A stretch of DNA of 64,000 nt from Adineta vaga (taxonomy: Eukaryota > Rotifera): the NCBI GenBank assembly GCA_021613535.1, contig CP075492.1, positions 18,786,001 through 18,850,000 on the forward strand, read 5' to 3'. Every line of letters begins with the position of its first letter. Position 1 is the first letter of the stretch. Under the pieces are notes generated by a model that was not told the DNA's origin, did not search any database, and worked only from the letters and a program-made list of their open reading frames with translations. A program made the translations under genes and the position numbers. Of this stretch, positions 55,355 to 64,000 are shown piece by piece.

Positions 55355-57051
55355 ATGATGAATATTTGGATTGTTATTTTTCTGCTATTCGCAGTGAAGA
55401 CTGATGGGCGATTATCGCGTTACCAAAGATATCGAAAACCAGAACCATCGGGTCAATTTCGAATGTCAACATTGACGGGCGAACAGATTGCTTTACCGAG
55501 TTAGTACTTATAATAATCAGTTTGTTTAATTATCGACTCTAGAAATTTAGCATCGGATCAACTAGAATGGCAAGCGCAGGAGTTAGGCGTCTTGATTCAT
55601 TTCAATATGGCAACTTATATTGAAAATCATGATGCATGTCCAAATGATTTAGTTCCACCTACATCTCGATTTAATCCATATCTGCTGTCGACAGACAATT
55701 GGATTCAAGCAATAATGGATTTTGGAGCCAAATATGCCGTGCTTGTTGCTAAGGTAGAAGTTCTTTTTCTTTGATGTTAAATATTTTCTTTCATCGATCG
55801 TAGCATAACTGTGGATTTCTTCTATCTCCAACAAACGTCACATTTCCATTAAATCCATCGAGTAAAATTATACCATATAATTACACGGTTGATTATTCAC
55901 CTGTGAAAGGTGTAAATATTCTTGATGAATTTATCAGGAGTTGTAATAAGCAGAAGATACGAACTGGCTTTTACTATTCAACAGTAATAAATAATTATCT
56001 CAATGTTCGACAAGGCTATGCAAGTTATTCTATTTTCGATAAATTTTTATACATTTTCATTATTTGAAAGGTTCAAAATGATACGCTGAAAGAAGGTCAA
56101 CTAAATATCACCCAAGAAACCTATAGTAATATTGTATTGTCTCAATTGAGAGAATTATGGACGAATTATGGAAATCTTGAGGAGATTTGGTTCGATGGAG
56201 GGTGAATTAATTAAGGAAAAATTGATTGTCTCACTCGTTATTATCGTTTAGTTTGGCACCGGGAGTACAAGATGCGGTTGCAAAAATGCTTGCCGAACTT
56301 CAGCCTCATGCAAATGTTTTTGGTGGAATTGGCATAACAGCAAATTCTATTCGATGGATTGGTAATGAACAGGGTCATGCACCTGATCCAACTTGGTCAA
56401 CTGGAACCACCGCTGATGGAGGTGATCCTGATAGTCCAATTTTTTGTCCAGCTGAATGTGATACAACTTTACAAATATTCGATCGATGGTTTTGGGTATA
56501 GGAAAAGAAATTAAAGTGATAAATAATTGATAATTTTCTATTCGCAGGGTCCTTATGCTTTACTTCGTTCTCTCCAAGATTTGATCGATGTTTATCATCG
56601 AACCGTAGGTCGAAATTGTTTACTGATGCTTGATTTAACACCTGATCGATCTGGTATTATTCCATCAGCATATGCTAATCGTTACAAAGAATTGGGCGAT
56701 TTTATTCGTTCCTGTTATGGTACTTCTGTCGTACCCAGTTTTCAAAATTCTTCGCTTGATTTTATGACATACATGCTGATGTTCAATGCACCTGTAAGTG
56801 TTGATCGTTCGGTTATTCAAGAAGATCAAACTCGTGGTCAAGTGATTCGTGCCTATAGTGTTACTGTACTGTTAGCCATCTCAAAAGATCAGAATGAATG
56901 GATTCAAGTAGCCACGGGTACTAGTATTGGAAATAAGAAAATTGATTTGTGGAAAAAAGGAACATTATTAATACGAGCCGTCAAATTAAATATTACTAAA
57001 ACTATCGATGTACCTGTATTGAAATCATTCACTGTTCATTTATGTGCTTGA
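55355..57051 (+). CDS. Secreted alpha-L-fucosidase, GH29 family (475 aa, six exons)
   Basis: Exons 55355-55499, 55551-55753, 55804-56004, 56071-56201, 56252-56495 and 56548-57051, all in phase. Signal peptide MMNIWIVIFLLFAVKTDG. The barrel start LEWQAQELGVLIHFNMATY corresponds to the GH29 first strand; WIQAIMDFGAKYAVLVAKHN is the Lys-His region (usual HHDGF reads HNCGF here); ELWTNYGNLEEIWFDGG carries the nucleophile Asp (FDGG). GRNCLLMLDLTPDRSGIIP is the conserved NxLLNxxPDxxG-type end of the barrel. It would remove alpha-L-fucose from glycans outside the cell. The overall form (WQ..E.GVxxHF, ...FNP.LLSTDNW) is closer to plant and bacterial GH29 than to animal lysosomal fucosidases, so horizontal origin is possible, although introns are present. 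Confidence 0.85.
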
Positions 57052-57091
57052 AATCAGTATAGAAATCATTTGAAAATAAAAGTCTATTGAT

Positions 57092-57220
57092 CATCTTGAG
57101 GGTGAGAGTCTGTGGGATTGAGGGCGTAAATATGCATCTTTCGTCCTTAATTGTTTTAGTTACACTACCAATTATACACTTTTCTTTACCATATTGCATC
57201 CTGAGGTGCCACACCCTCGA
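57092..57220. mobile_element. Diverged telomere-mimic element with long loop
   Basis: ATCTTGAGGGTGAGAGTCTG and GGGATTGAGGGCG at the left, GAGGTGCCACACCCTCGAG at the right, about 90 bp apart. Lies in the 3' flank of the fucosidase gene. Confidence 0.55.
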
Positions 57221-57611
57221 GTGCAGAAGAACTACACTGATGCATTTACATGTTATTTCAAGTTTTTTGACAAAAAAATGAAAATATTTCAATAAACAAA
57301 TTATTACATCATTGTTTTTATCCTATAATAAATATTTTTCACTTCGATCAACCTAATCTATCTGTATATATAACAAGCAATCAAATGCATTTATTATACT
57401 ATCGAAAGATTTTATTTAACACAGTTACTTCAATATTATATGTTTATACCTTCATGTTCAATTGCGAATTATATCAGTTCGAAGTGTCCTAAGGAAGAAG
57501 ATGTTGCTTATCGGTTTCTTTGAAAACAAATCAATAACTTATATAAAGAAATTATCATCATTTTCGAATATTTGTTTTGTAGATTATTTCAATTTAGTAA
57601 CATAAATTACA
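57221..57611. other. Intergenic, no supported feature
   Basis: AT-rich upstream region of the small secreted frame at 57612. Confidence 0.4.
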
Positions 57612-57935
57612 ATGACTTCTCGATTATGGAGTGTATTTGCAATTGTCACATGGCTAACTTATATTATTCAACCAACATCCAGTGAAAATGTAGCACTTTT
57701 AATTTCATGTACAACTCAAAAGGTAAATTTGAAATATTCTATGCCGTTACCATCAGCAACAAGTGCGAGCGTGGTATCAACTACGGCAACAGACAATGGA
57801 GCATGGAATCCATGTCAAGTAGCAGGTATACCAACGACTGTACAATATTATTTGACAATGAATTTAACTCAAGCCGTCTTTACTGATTTCTTTTCTATGG
57901 TTTTTTTATGCTCTTATATTGAATACCAGACATGA
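57612..57935 (+). CDS. Small secreted hypothetical protein, possibly 3'-truncated (107 aa)
   Basis: A signal peptide (SRLWSVFAIVTWLTYIIQPT) is followed by a Thr/Ser/Ala-rich mature part with two Cys (LISCTTQK and NPCQVAGI) and a beta-strand-like segment TVQYYLTMNLTQAVFTDFF. The last residues (SMVFLCSYIEYQT) look like read-out of non-coding DNA, so the gene may be cut or have an unrecognised 5' splice site near the end. No family recognised. Confidence 0.5.
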   Translation: MTSRLWSVFAIVTWLTYIIQPTSSENVALLISCTTQKVNLKYSMPLPSATSASVVSTTATDNGAWNPCQVAGIPTTVQYYLTMNLTQAVFTDFFSMVFLCSYIEYQT

Positions 57936-58313
57936 GATGGCTAATTTGAATTCGAATATAAATGCACATTCACCTATTTGTGATATCGTTTCGAAAATAG
58001 ATCATGAAACTTGATCTAGAGTTTTCCCATGGAATAGGAATAGATTTATTTTGGTTACCATTCATTATAATTCGAAATTCTGTTCGTAGCTGACTCATAT
58101 ATATATATAATTTATAAGCAGAGTAATAAAGTCTAAATCTTTATGCATCAAAAATAATGATTATAGGAGCGCTTTTTGAAAATCGTCATTTATATTCGAA
58201 GACGATTTAGACAACTACTCGCTTTGTTTTGTTGAATAATAAAAGAAAGAAATTTCAAATGACAAAACAACATTTAAGACAATATATAGAAATTCGATAT
58301 TTTTTCTGATAAA
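57936..58313. other. Convergent intergenic region
   Basis: Nothing is supported between the small secreted gene and the minus-strand receptor. Confidence 0.4.
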
Positions 58314-59350
58314 TTATTGTCTAAACCGTTGTGATAGTTTAATATAAAGACGAGAAATCATTGCTAAACATTCTTTTCGAAATATCGATGAAGCCAATGT
58401 ATATGTTGCAAATGTAAACTAAATTATTTGTAATAAAATTAAAGAAACAAAACGTTTTTAACTCTTACCGAAGCAAAAATATAACAAAGATGAATTGTAA
58501 ATGCATAAATAAAACCTTCAATTGCTAATCGATCTGAACTTTTAATTTGTGAACTTGTTAAATAATCATAAGTAACATAAATAGCATAACCTATATTAAA
58601 TATTGTAAATATTAAACTTTGTATTAAAGTTAATCGAATAAATTTCATATGATTAGATTTTCTTAATCCTTGATGTTGTTGTTGTTGATAAATATTTCCT
58701 GTATCAGATATTACATTGATACGATGACGACTTTGTCGAATATTAATAATAATTAATATTCCTAAGAATATCATTAATAGAATTGGTATAAAAATACTTA
58801 ATATATTATAAATATTAAAGAAAATATTATAAATTGTACTAAAATAAACATAACATCGATTCGATTTAATTTCATATCCAATTAATGTATGAATTGTAAA
58901 TAAACAACAAAGAAATGTTCCACCAAAAATAAGATAACGAGCCATTTTATGAGAACTTAATCGTCGAATTGATTCATTTGTTGATGTTATCATCCAACGA
59001 TCAATTGCAATTAAACAAATAAAATAACGTCCAAGAAGTAATGTTAAATGAGCAAAATAATAACGAATTTTACAAAATAGAATTGATGTAGATTCTAATG
59101 TAAATATTGTTACAAATGGTAATGTTCGAGTTAAACCACTTATATCAATTAAGAATAAATTTGATATGGAAAAACTTATAAAATACCATGAACATGTATT
59201 ATTTAAATGAAGACCAGGTTGAAGAAATAAAAATATATTCATTAAATTACCCAAATTACCAAAGATATAAACAGGTATCATGAAATAACGTGTAAAATAT
59301 GTTTGAACAAGATTTAATTGTATTGATAAAGAAATTGTTGATGAATTCAT
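58314..59350 (-). CDS. Rhodopsin-like 7TM receptor (328 aa, two exons)
   Basis: Exon 1 58469-59350, intron 58419-58468 (GTAAGAG...AATTTAG, 50 nt, phase 0), exon 2 58314-58418. N-terminus MNSSTISLSIQLNLVQTYFT with a glycosylation site. TM1 contains GN (IFGNLGNLMNIFLFLQPG); TM2 has LFLIDISGLTRTLPFV; TM3 Cys in FCKIRYYFAHLTLLLGRYFI with CLIAIDRWMITS as a good DRY-type motif. The ECL2 Cys is SNRCYVYF. Basic loop RKSNHMKFIRLTLIQSLIF; TM7 continues over the splice (HLCYIFAS|FTFATYTLASSIFRKECLAM), and the tail is basic. The short exon 2 is needed for the complete TM7. Orphan neuropeptide-like class, related to the 16116 gene. Confidence 0.85.
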
Positions 59351-60354
59351 GTCTAATTATGGAATAATTCGACGAAGATTTCTTTGTCTCTTCAAAATAT
59401 GAAAATATTCTTTGCTTTTTGGCTATTCTTTGATATTCATCAAAAAAAAAGGAAATGAAAATAATGTAAAGTATTATTAACCTTGTCTACTTTCTTTTTC
59501 AATATGTTAATTAAAAGAAAGAATCAAGATTCTAATTCATCTCGTCATATGATAAAAGAAAACACTTTTTTTAAACTATAATTATTCATAATTTCTATAT
59601 CTAGTTCAAAAAGAACTAGAGGAGTTTGTTGCACCGATAAAATTCAAAGATATAATAAAAAGATGTCAAAAAGTATGCGAATGACGAATAACAGAATAGA
59701 ACATGTGATATTCTCTCGAGGTTTTCTTTTTTGTTCTTGCATTAGTACATTGAACTTTGAAAATGAAAAGATAAAATCATTGAATGATTTTTATAAGTTT
59801 TCGACATAGGGTGTGGGTACTAGTCTTTATGCGTAGAAACGTCAATCTTGCCTTGCGAGTTATTTACTTCCGTTTCAGCTATAAGGTTATACGAAGAAAA
59901 TTTGAAGATTCGTTTTTTCAGGCAACGATTTATCTATGTTAATTTTCATCATCACAATACCATCAATGAGAAAAATAGATAAATATATTATCTTCAAGAC
60001 AATTTTTTGTTTTCTATGGAATAATATTCTTCTTATAAAATAATCGAAGATGATGTATTGATATATAGAAAATACCCGAGATACAATTTCATCTATTTTA
60101 TTTTTAAAATTTAATTATCTAAAAGTTCTATTCTTATTCAAAATTTTAATCTTCTTAAAATCTATCTCAAAAGAGTAGTTTGATTTGAAATTTTCACCAT
60201 TAATTAGAAGATAAAATTTCGTACTTATGACAATTTATCTGTGTGTAGATCAAATGAATTATATTCAATATGGATTTGTTTTTATTGAAAAATATGCTAC
60301 ATGTTTTATTCGAAATCAATCATTACTAATAAATGAATATGTAAAAATAAATTT
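59351..60354. other. Intergenic, one half repeat
   Basis: AGGGTGTGGGTAC at 59808-59820 is an isolated telomere-like arm. No gene is supported. Confidence 0.45.
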
Positions 60355-60600
60355 CTATAAAGCCACATCTTTTGTCGCTTGTTGATATTGATCAGCAGTA
60401 TTTTGAAGAAGAACCACGAATTCTTCACAAGCCTTATCCATGACTACAGCCAATAATACAACTCCTATCATTTGTGCGATCATTATAAAATTAAAACGTG
60501 GAAAATAAATTGAATCACAAATAAAAATATTGTAAAAGTTAATGAGAACGAATCGAATCGATATATTTAGAATATGTTTTTCATTTGCTTTTTCTCGCAT
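60355..60600 (-). CDS. Small hypothetical membrane protein (81 aa)
   Basis: The frame has a central hydrophobic helix (FIMIAQMIGVVLLAVVMD) and a polar C-terminus (ACEEFVVLLQNTADQYQQAT) that reads as a natural protein end; the N-terminal third is less convincing. The real start could be Met39 (MIAQMIGVV...), or an upstream exon could be missing. No family recognised. Confidence 0.35.
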   Translation of the reverse strand: MREKANEKHILNISIRFVLINFYNIFICDSIYFPRFNFIMIAQMIGVVLLAVVMDKACEEFVVLLQNTADQYQQATKDVAL

Positions 60601-61502
60601 ATTTATATACTCAACGTCTTATTGTTATTTTCTAATAACTAATGACGTCAAATAATGACGTACATAAATTTTTACCATCATACGAAAAAAAAACTCCTAC
60701 ATACTTTTCCCCTTCCCCACGAAAAGAACGTTACAATACATAATTTCCCACCAATACGTGTATAATGACTCATTTATCGTCGACTTTACACTGTACTGTA
60801 ATATACCAAATACACGAATATGTCTTAGGTAGAATTAAATTATCTTTTCTTCTATGAATAAATGTCGCTCTCTCATATAATTTAGAACGATATTCCATTC
60901 AAAATTAAAACAGAGATTGTAAGTATTTTAACATTATATTAAACTTTAAGATAGTGATAGAAGTAATTTGAACATATTTTTGAAATAAGATATACATTCC
61001 AATTTAGAGACAAAGAAATATTAATATACACGAGCCATATGTATTATTTAACAAACTATAACCATGACAAAAACGATTATTTCTCACATGAATCTAAATA
61101 AGTGTTATATATTTCTCTATTATTGAGTTTCTTTTCGTTGTATGCATTTAATCTAGCTGGGTTCAAAATAAAATATTAATAAATGCGAGAAACTTTGCAT
61201 TGAAATCGTAATGGATATCCTCGTTTTGTCTCATAAATGTCTTGAGAGCTTAGTGACGATATATTTCACAGAGACTGAGTGTATAGCGAACGGATACACT
61301 GACTGATTTTAGAGTGCACTATTCATTCAAGTCAAAATCGAAAAGTTTTTTTTTCGTCGTTTTGTTATTTGTATCAATATGTCGATTTATTATTTTATGG
61401 AAACGTATAATCAAGAATAAAAATTATATGAAGAAATATGAACTTGAAAAATTCTGTTGTAATTTAAGAAAAAAGTGTTCTGATATTTTTCGTGATAAAT
61501 AA
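60601..61502. other. Intergenic, no supported feature
   Basis: AT-rich DNA between a weak small gene and ferritin. Short frames at 61314-61681 on both strands overlap ferritin introns or lack domains. Confidence 0.45.
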
Positions 61503-62351
61503 TTAATCATGTAGTTCTTCTTTATCGAAAATATATTCGCCAAGACCCGAACCAACGCGACGTAAATTGGTAATATAATCACCAATTTGTTTGATGGATT
61601 TGACCTAAACAGAAACAAAATGAAATGATTATAAAAACAAAACATATGTAAATACCTGTTCTTCAAGAAATTCTTCTTCAAGATAATCTGCCAAATGTGG
61701 ATCGCTAGAATGAATAAAGAAAGATAGAATAATTATTAATCAAAGATGTTTAATATCATACGTATGTTGATTAGCCGATGCATGTAATTCAAGTAATGCT
61801 TGATAAACATCTTTTTCCAATTGTAAAGCTGTTTCATGAGCTTCAAGAGGCGAATTCCAACTTTGTTGTTGTGGCTTCTAAATTTCGAAAGACAAAAAAA
61901 TACTAAAATCGAAATGAATTATAATCAACATACTTTAACATCCAAAAGAACAATAGTACCACCACGTTTATTTTGATATTCCATGAATTTATTTGCATGT
62001 TCATTTTCTTCTTTAGCCATTTTTTCGAAATATTCATGATGTCCTAACGATTGAGAAAAATTATTTTAGAAAATAAACAAAATAAAAACGATTAATCGAT
62101 TTCTTTTTACCTTTTAAAGCAACATCATAACGATCGAAATGATGTGCCATAGCCGTGTAAACATAACTAGCATATAATTCCAAATTAATTTGTCGATTGA
62201 CTAAACCTTCATTATCTTCATGATAATTACTGAAAGAATAAAAAAAATAATCTCGAATATGAAAAATACTATTGTTATTAAATACATACTATCGAACGAG
62301 ATTTTCGCGTGTTTGACTTGACGTAACCGAAGCTTGTTTTTCGACCGACAT
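61503..62351 (-). CDS. FTH: Ferritin, heavy-chain type (185 aa, six exons)
   Basis: Exons on minus: 62351-62290, 62229-62111, 62043-61934, 61877-61762, 61704-61656 and 61604-61503, summing to 558 nt. The four-helix ferritin fold is complete. The ferroxidase ligands are all present: Glu and Tyr of [20 protein letters not shown], Glu and His of [18 protein letters not shown], Glu of [16 protein letters not shown], Gln of [20 protein letters not shown]. So it oxidises Fe(II) and stores iron as a 24-mer cage; no signal peptide, hence cytosolic type. Additional marks are [20 protein letters not shown] and the C-terminus [14 protein letters not shown]. Start [20 protein letters not shown]. An iron-responsive element lies in the 5' leader (62430-62470), implying translational control by IRP. 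Confidence 0.95.
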
Positions 62352-62429
62352 GCTTGAAACAATTGTTTATTTTTTTGTAATATTGTATATAACAAATTTC
62401 TTGCGAGAAATAACAACGTTTGATAAACA

Positions 62430-62470
62430 CAATTTGTAACGAACAGTCACTGCTGCTGCAAAACAAATTG
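62430..62470 (-). promoter_or_regulatory. Iron-responsive element in the ferritin 5' leader
   Basis: On the minus strand the hairpin has the loop CAGTGA (62452-62447), a perfect five-pair upper stem AGCAG/CTGTT with one G-U (62457-62453 with 62446-62442), an unpaired C at 62458 exactly five nucleotides 5' of the loop, and a lower stem (62470-62459 with 62430-62441) with only two U-U mismatches. This is the canonical IRE architecture. It lies about 80-120 nt upstream of the ATG, where IRP binding blocks translation when iron is low. Confidence 0.9.
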
Positions 62471-63205
62471 ACCAACTGAATGAGGAAAATAACGACGAGC
62501 ATTTGTATTTATATGTAAAGATAAGTAAGAGAAAAAAAGCGAGCGAAAGAGAGAGAGTGAATAATCTAGAATTTATCTCATTTTTTTCTTCTTTGTGTAT
62601 AATAAAAACACATCTCCTGTCGAATAGTATTACTTTTAGATCTGCTGATTGTATATATTTGTTTTGCGTATTTAATAAAATGTATCAAAACGAAACTGTC
62701 AAAAGAACGTAACTAAAGGTCGTTTTGTTGCACGGTCACAATGATGATAAAAGTACATTGGAGGAGATAAGAGTCGACCCTGTAATAGAGCACTGTGAAA
62801 CCGTTTTTTTTTTCATTCCGAAACTCGAATTATTCCTAGTCTTTTGAAAAAAATTTTTAGTTCACTTTGGAGGGTGTGGGTGTGGACTATGATCACTTTC
62901 ACGCTTATTCTTCCATACCCATACCTACCTAACAGAAGACTAAGAAGCAAACATACAGTAAAATTACATCTTACTTTCACAGATATTATGAATAGTAAAG
63001 TGTTTTTTAAAGTATATAAGTGAAATATATGGAATATTAGATAATGGTATCATTAAGTGTTTGAAATCATTTTCAATGCACATCATCGAAGAAAATATTT
63101 TCTTTCAAAAATCTTTCATATAAAATTATAAACTCGATGTTCATTTTTCTATATTTAACTAACTCATAACAAGCAACACTTTGATTCATTAGAGAAAAAC
63201 AAATT
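62471..63205. other. Intergenic, with one diverged palindromic element
   Basis: Ferritin promoter region and the leader of the next gene (divergent). No gene is supported. The GA-rich AGCGAGCGAAAGAGAGAGAG-type tract at about 62538-62560 is simple sequence. Confidence 0.45.
62868..62930. mobile_element. Telomere-mimic palindromic element, diverged right arm
   Basis: TTGGAGGGTGTGGGTGTGGA, core ATGATCACTTTCACGC, then CCATACCCATACCTACC. The left arm is intact, the right decayed. Confidence 0.7.
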
Positions 63206-64000
63206 ATGATGAAATATATCATTTCTATATTCTTTTTAATACATATTCATATCTTATATGCTGATTTAACATCAAGTATTGATTTATATAGAAATGGTTT
63301 CGATTTTATTCCAGCTAATGAAATAGAATACATTCGTACAGATTCATCAGTCATCTCTGAATTTACTTGTAGTCTATTATGTCATCAAGATCCTCAATGT
63401 CGTACATTCGTCTTTGATGAACCTGTCTGTCAACTTTATGAAGGTGTTTTGAACACGGGTTCTTTAGTTGCTGTTGCTTCAACAAGTCGTACTGTTGGTG
63501 AAATAAAATATGATAATATCGATGTAATGTATGGTTATAATAAATCATGTGATCATTGTTTTCCTGATCGATATCTTGTCTGTCGAAATAACACTTGTCA
63601 ATGTCCAGTAGATACGTTTTATGATAATCAAGGTAATTGTCGCAATCAACTCTATGTCGATTCAAAAATGACATGTGAAAATGATAATTGGTGTAATCAA
63701 AATCTTAATTTAACTTGTCAATGTGGTAAATGTCAATGTCCTTCGAAAACTTTCTGGAAGAATAAAACATGTATACCACAATATCTTGCGGGAATTTCTT
63801 GTAATACAAGTGATCAATGTCGCAATGATCTTAAACTTATTTGTTCACGACAAAACAAAACATGTATACGTATGTTTAGTCTATTGTTTTGTTTTGTTTT
63901 CCCTTAAAATACACTGATATTCTATTTAGCTATGACTGTTTTGAAAATACCTGTTATTGATGCCATTCTTCCTGCTAAATTCTCTAATTTTGATATGTCA
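63206..64000 (+). CDS. Secreted PAN/apple plus EB-type Cys-rich protein, cut by window edge
   Basis: Exon 1 63206-63869, intron 63870-63929 (GTATGTT...TATTTAG, 60 nt), exon 2 from 63930 to the edge. Signal peptide MMKYIISIFFLIHIHILYAD. A PAN/apple-like region follows (ISEFTCSLLCHQDPQCRTFV, FDEPVCQLYEG). Then come tandem EB/EGF-like Cys modules (YLVCRNNTCQCPVDTFYD, LTCQCGKCQCPSKTFWKN, ISCNTSDQCRNDLKLICS). Extracellular, probably matrix-binding or protein-binding. The C-terminal part lies outside the window; exon 2 continues PMTVLKIPVIDAILPAKFSN. Confidence 0.75.

Noticed and set aside
1-64000. TGTGGG runs as a true telomere or as evidence of a chromosome end
   Set aside because: Runs are only 2-4 units, palindromic, present throughout the window, and clean copies have 2-bp duplications with restored reading frames. 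No terminal array is present.

Overview
The window looks like nuclear DNA of a small AT-rich metazoan with short (about 45-70 nt) GT-AG introns, most likely a bdelloid rotifer (Adineta/Rotaria/Philodina type). Grounds: many GPCR and F-box/LRR paralogues, an ADP-ribosyltransferase-TPR protein, type II membrane proteins with Thr-rich stalks, carbohydrate enzymes of non-animal flavour, and many interstitial runs of TGTGGG, the telomere unit reported for bdelloids. No chromosome end, rRNA, functional tRNA, CRISPR or operon-like layout is visible. The species assignment is inference. LAYOUT: 1-1.2 kb holds an actin fragment and two small damaged genes. 1.5-3.3 kb is an F-box gene with a frameshift. 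4.2-6.5 kb is repeat-rich (tRNA-like SINE, CG-rich repeat, Helitron-like piece). 6.5-7.6 kb is a TTK/Mps1-like kinase interrupted by a small mobile element and a stop. 8.0-8.6 kb is a large fold-back inverted repeat. 9-17 kb holds three 7TM receptors with gene fragments between them. 18-22.7 kb is a giant LDLa/EGF-ectodomain 7TM receptor. 22.9-26.4 kb (minus) is an ART-TPR protein. 27-28.7 kb has a composite repeat, a MITE and a small coiled-coil gene. 30.7-32.6 kb is a second F-box gene. 33.4-36.7 kb (minus) has a decayed B-box/nucleotidyltransferase-like gene, an insertion-split small gene and a broken 7TM receptor. 39.5-41.6 kb and 43.7-47.3 kb are two multi-exon type II membrane proteins with Thr-rich stalks carrying NHL-like and EGF+LamG ectodomains; between them is an anti-LPS-factor-like secreted protein. 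47.4-52 kb (minus) has a small secreted protein, an intronless DUF4874/DUF4832 protein and a 7TM receptor. 52.5-54 kb holds F-box remnants. 55.4-57.1 kb is a secreted GH29 alpha-L-fucosidase. 58.3-59.4 kb (minus) is a 7TM receptor. 61.5-62.35 kb (minus) is a six-exon ferritin heavy chain with a convincing iron-responsive element in its 5' leader. The right edge cuts a secreted PAN/EB-type gene. HOW IT FITS: the intact genes are mostly environment-facing (receptors, secreted lectin-like, antimicrobial-like and glycosidase proteins), interspersed with young pseudogenes that carry single nonsense codons or frameshifts. The most striking shared feature is a family of roughly 50-75 bp palindromic elements whose arms mimic telomere repeats (ATCTTGAGGGTGTGGGTG and its complement). 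In three genes, removing the element plus one copy of a 2-bp target duplication restores the reading frame exactly, so these are insertions, not healed chromosome ends. All splice models were made by eye from GT/AG sites and reading-frame continuity.
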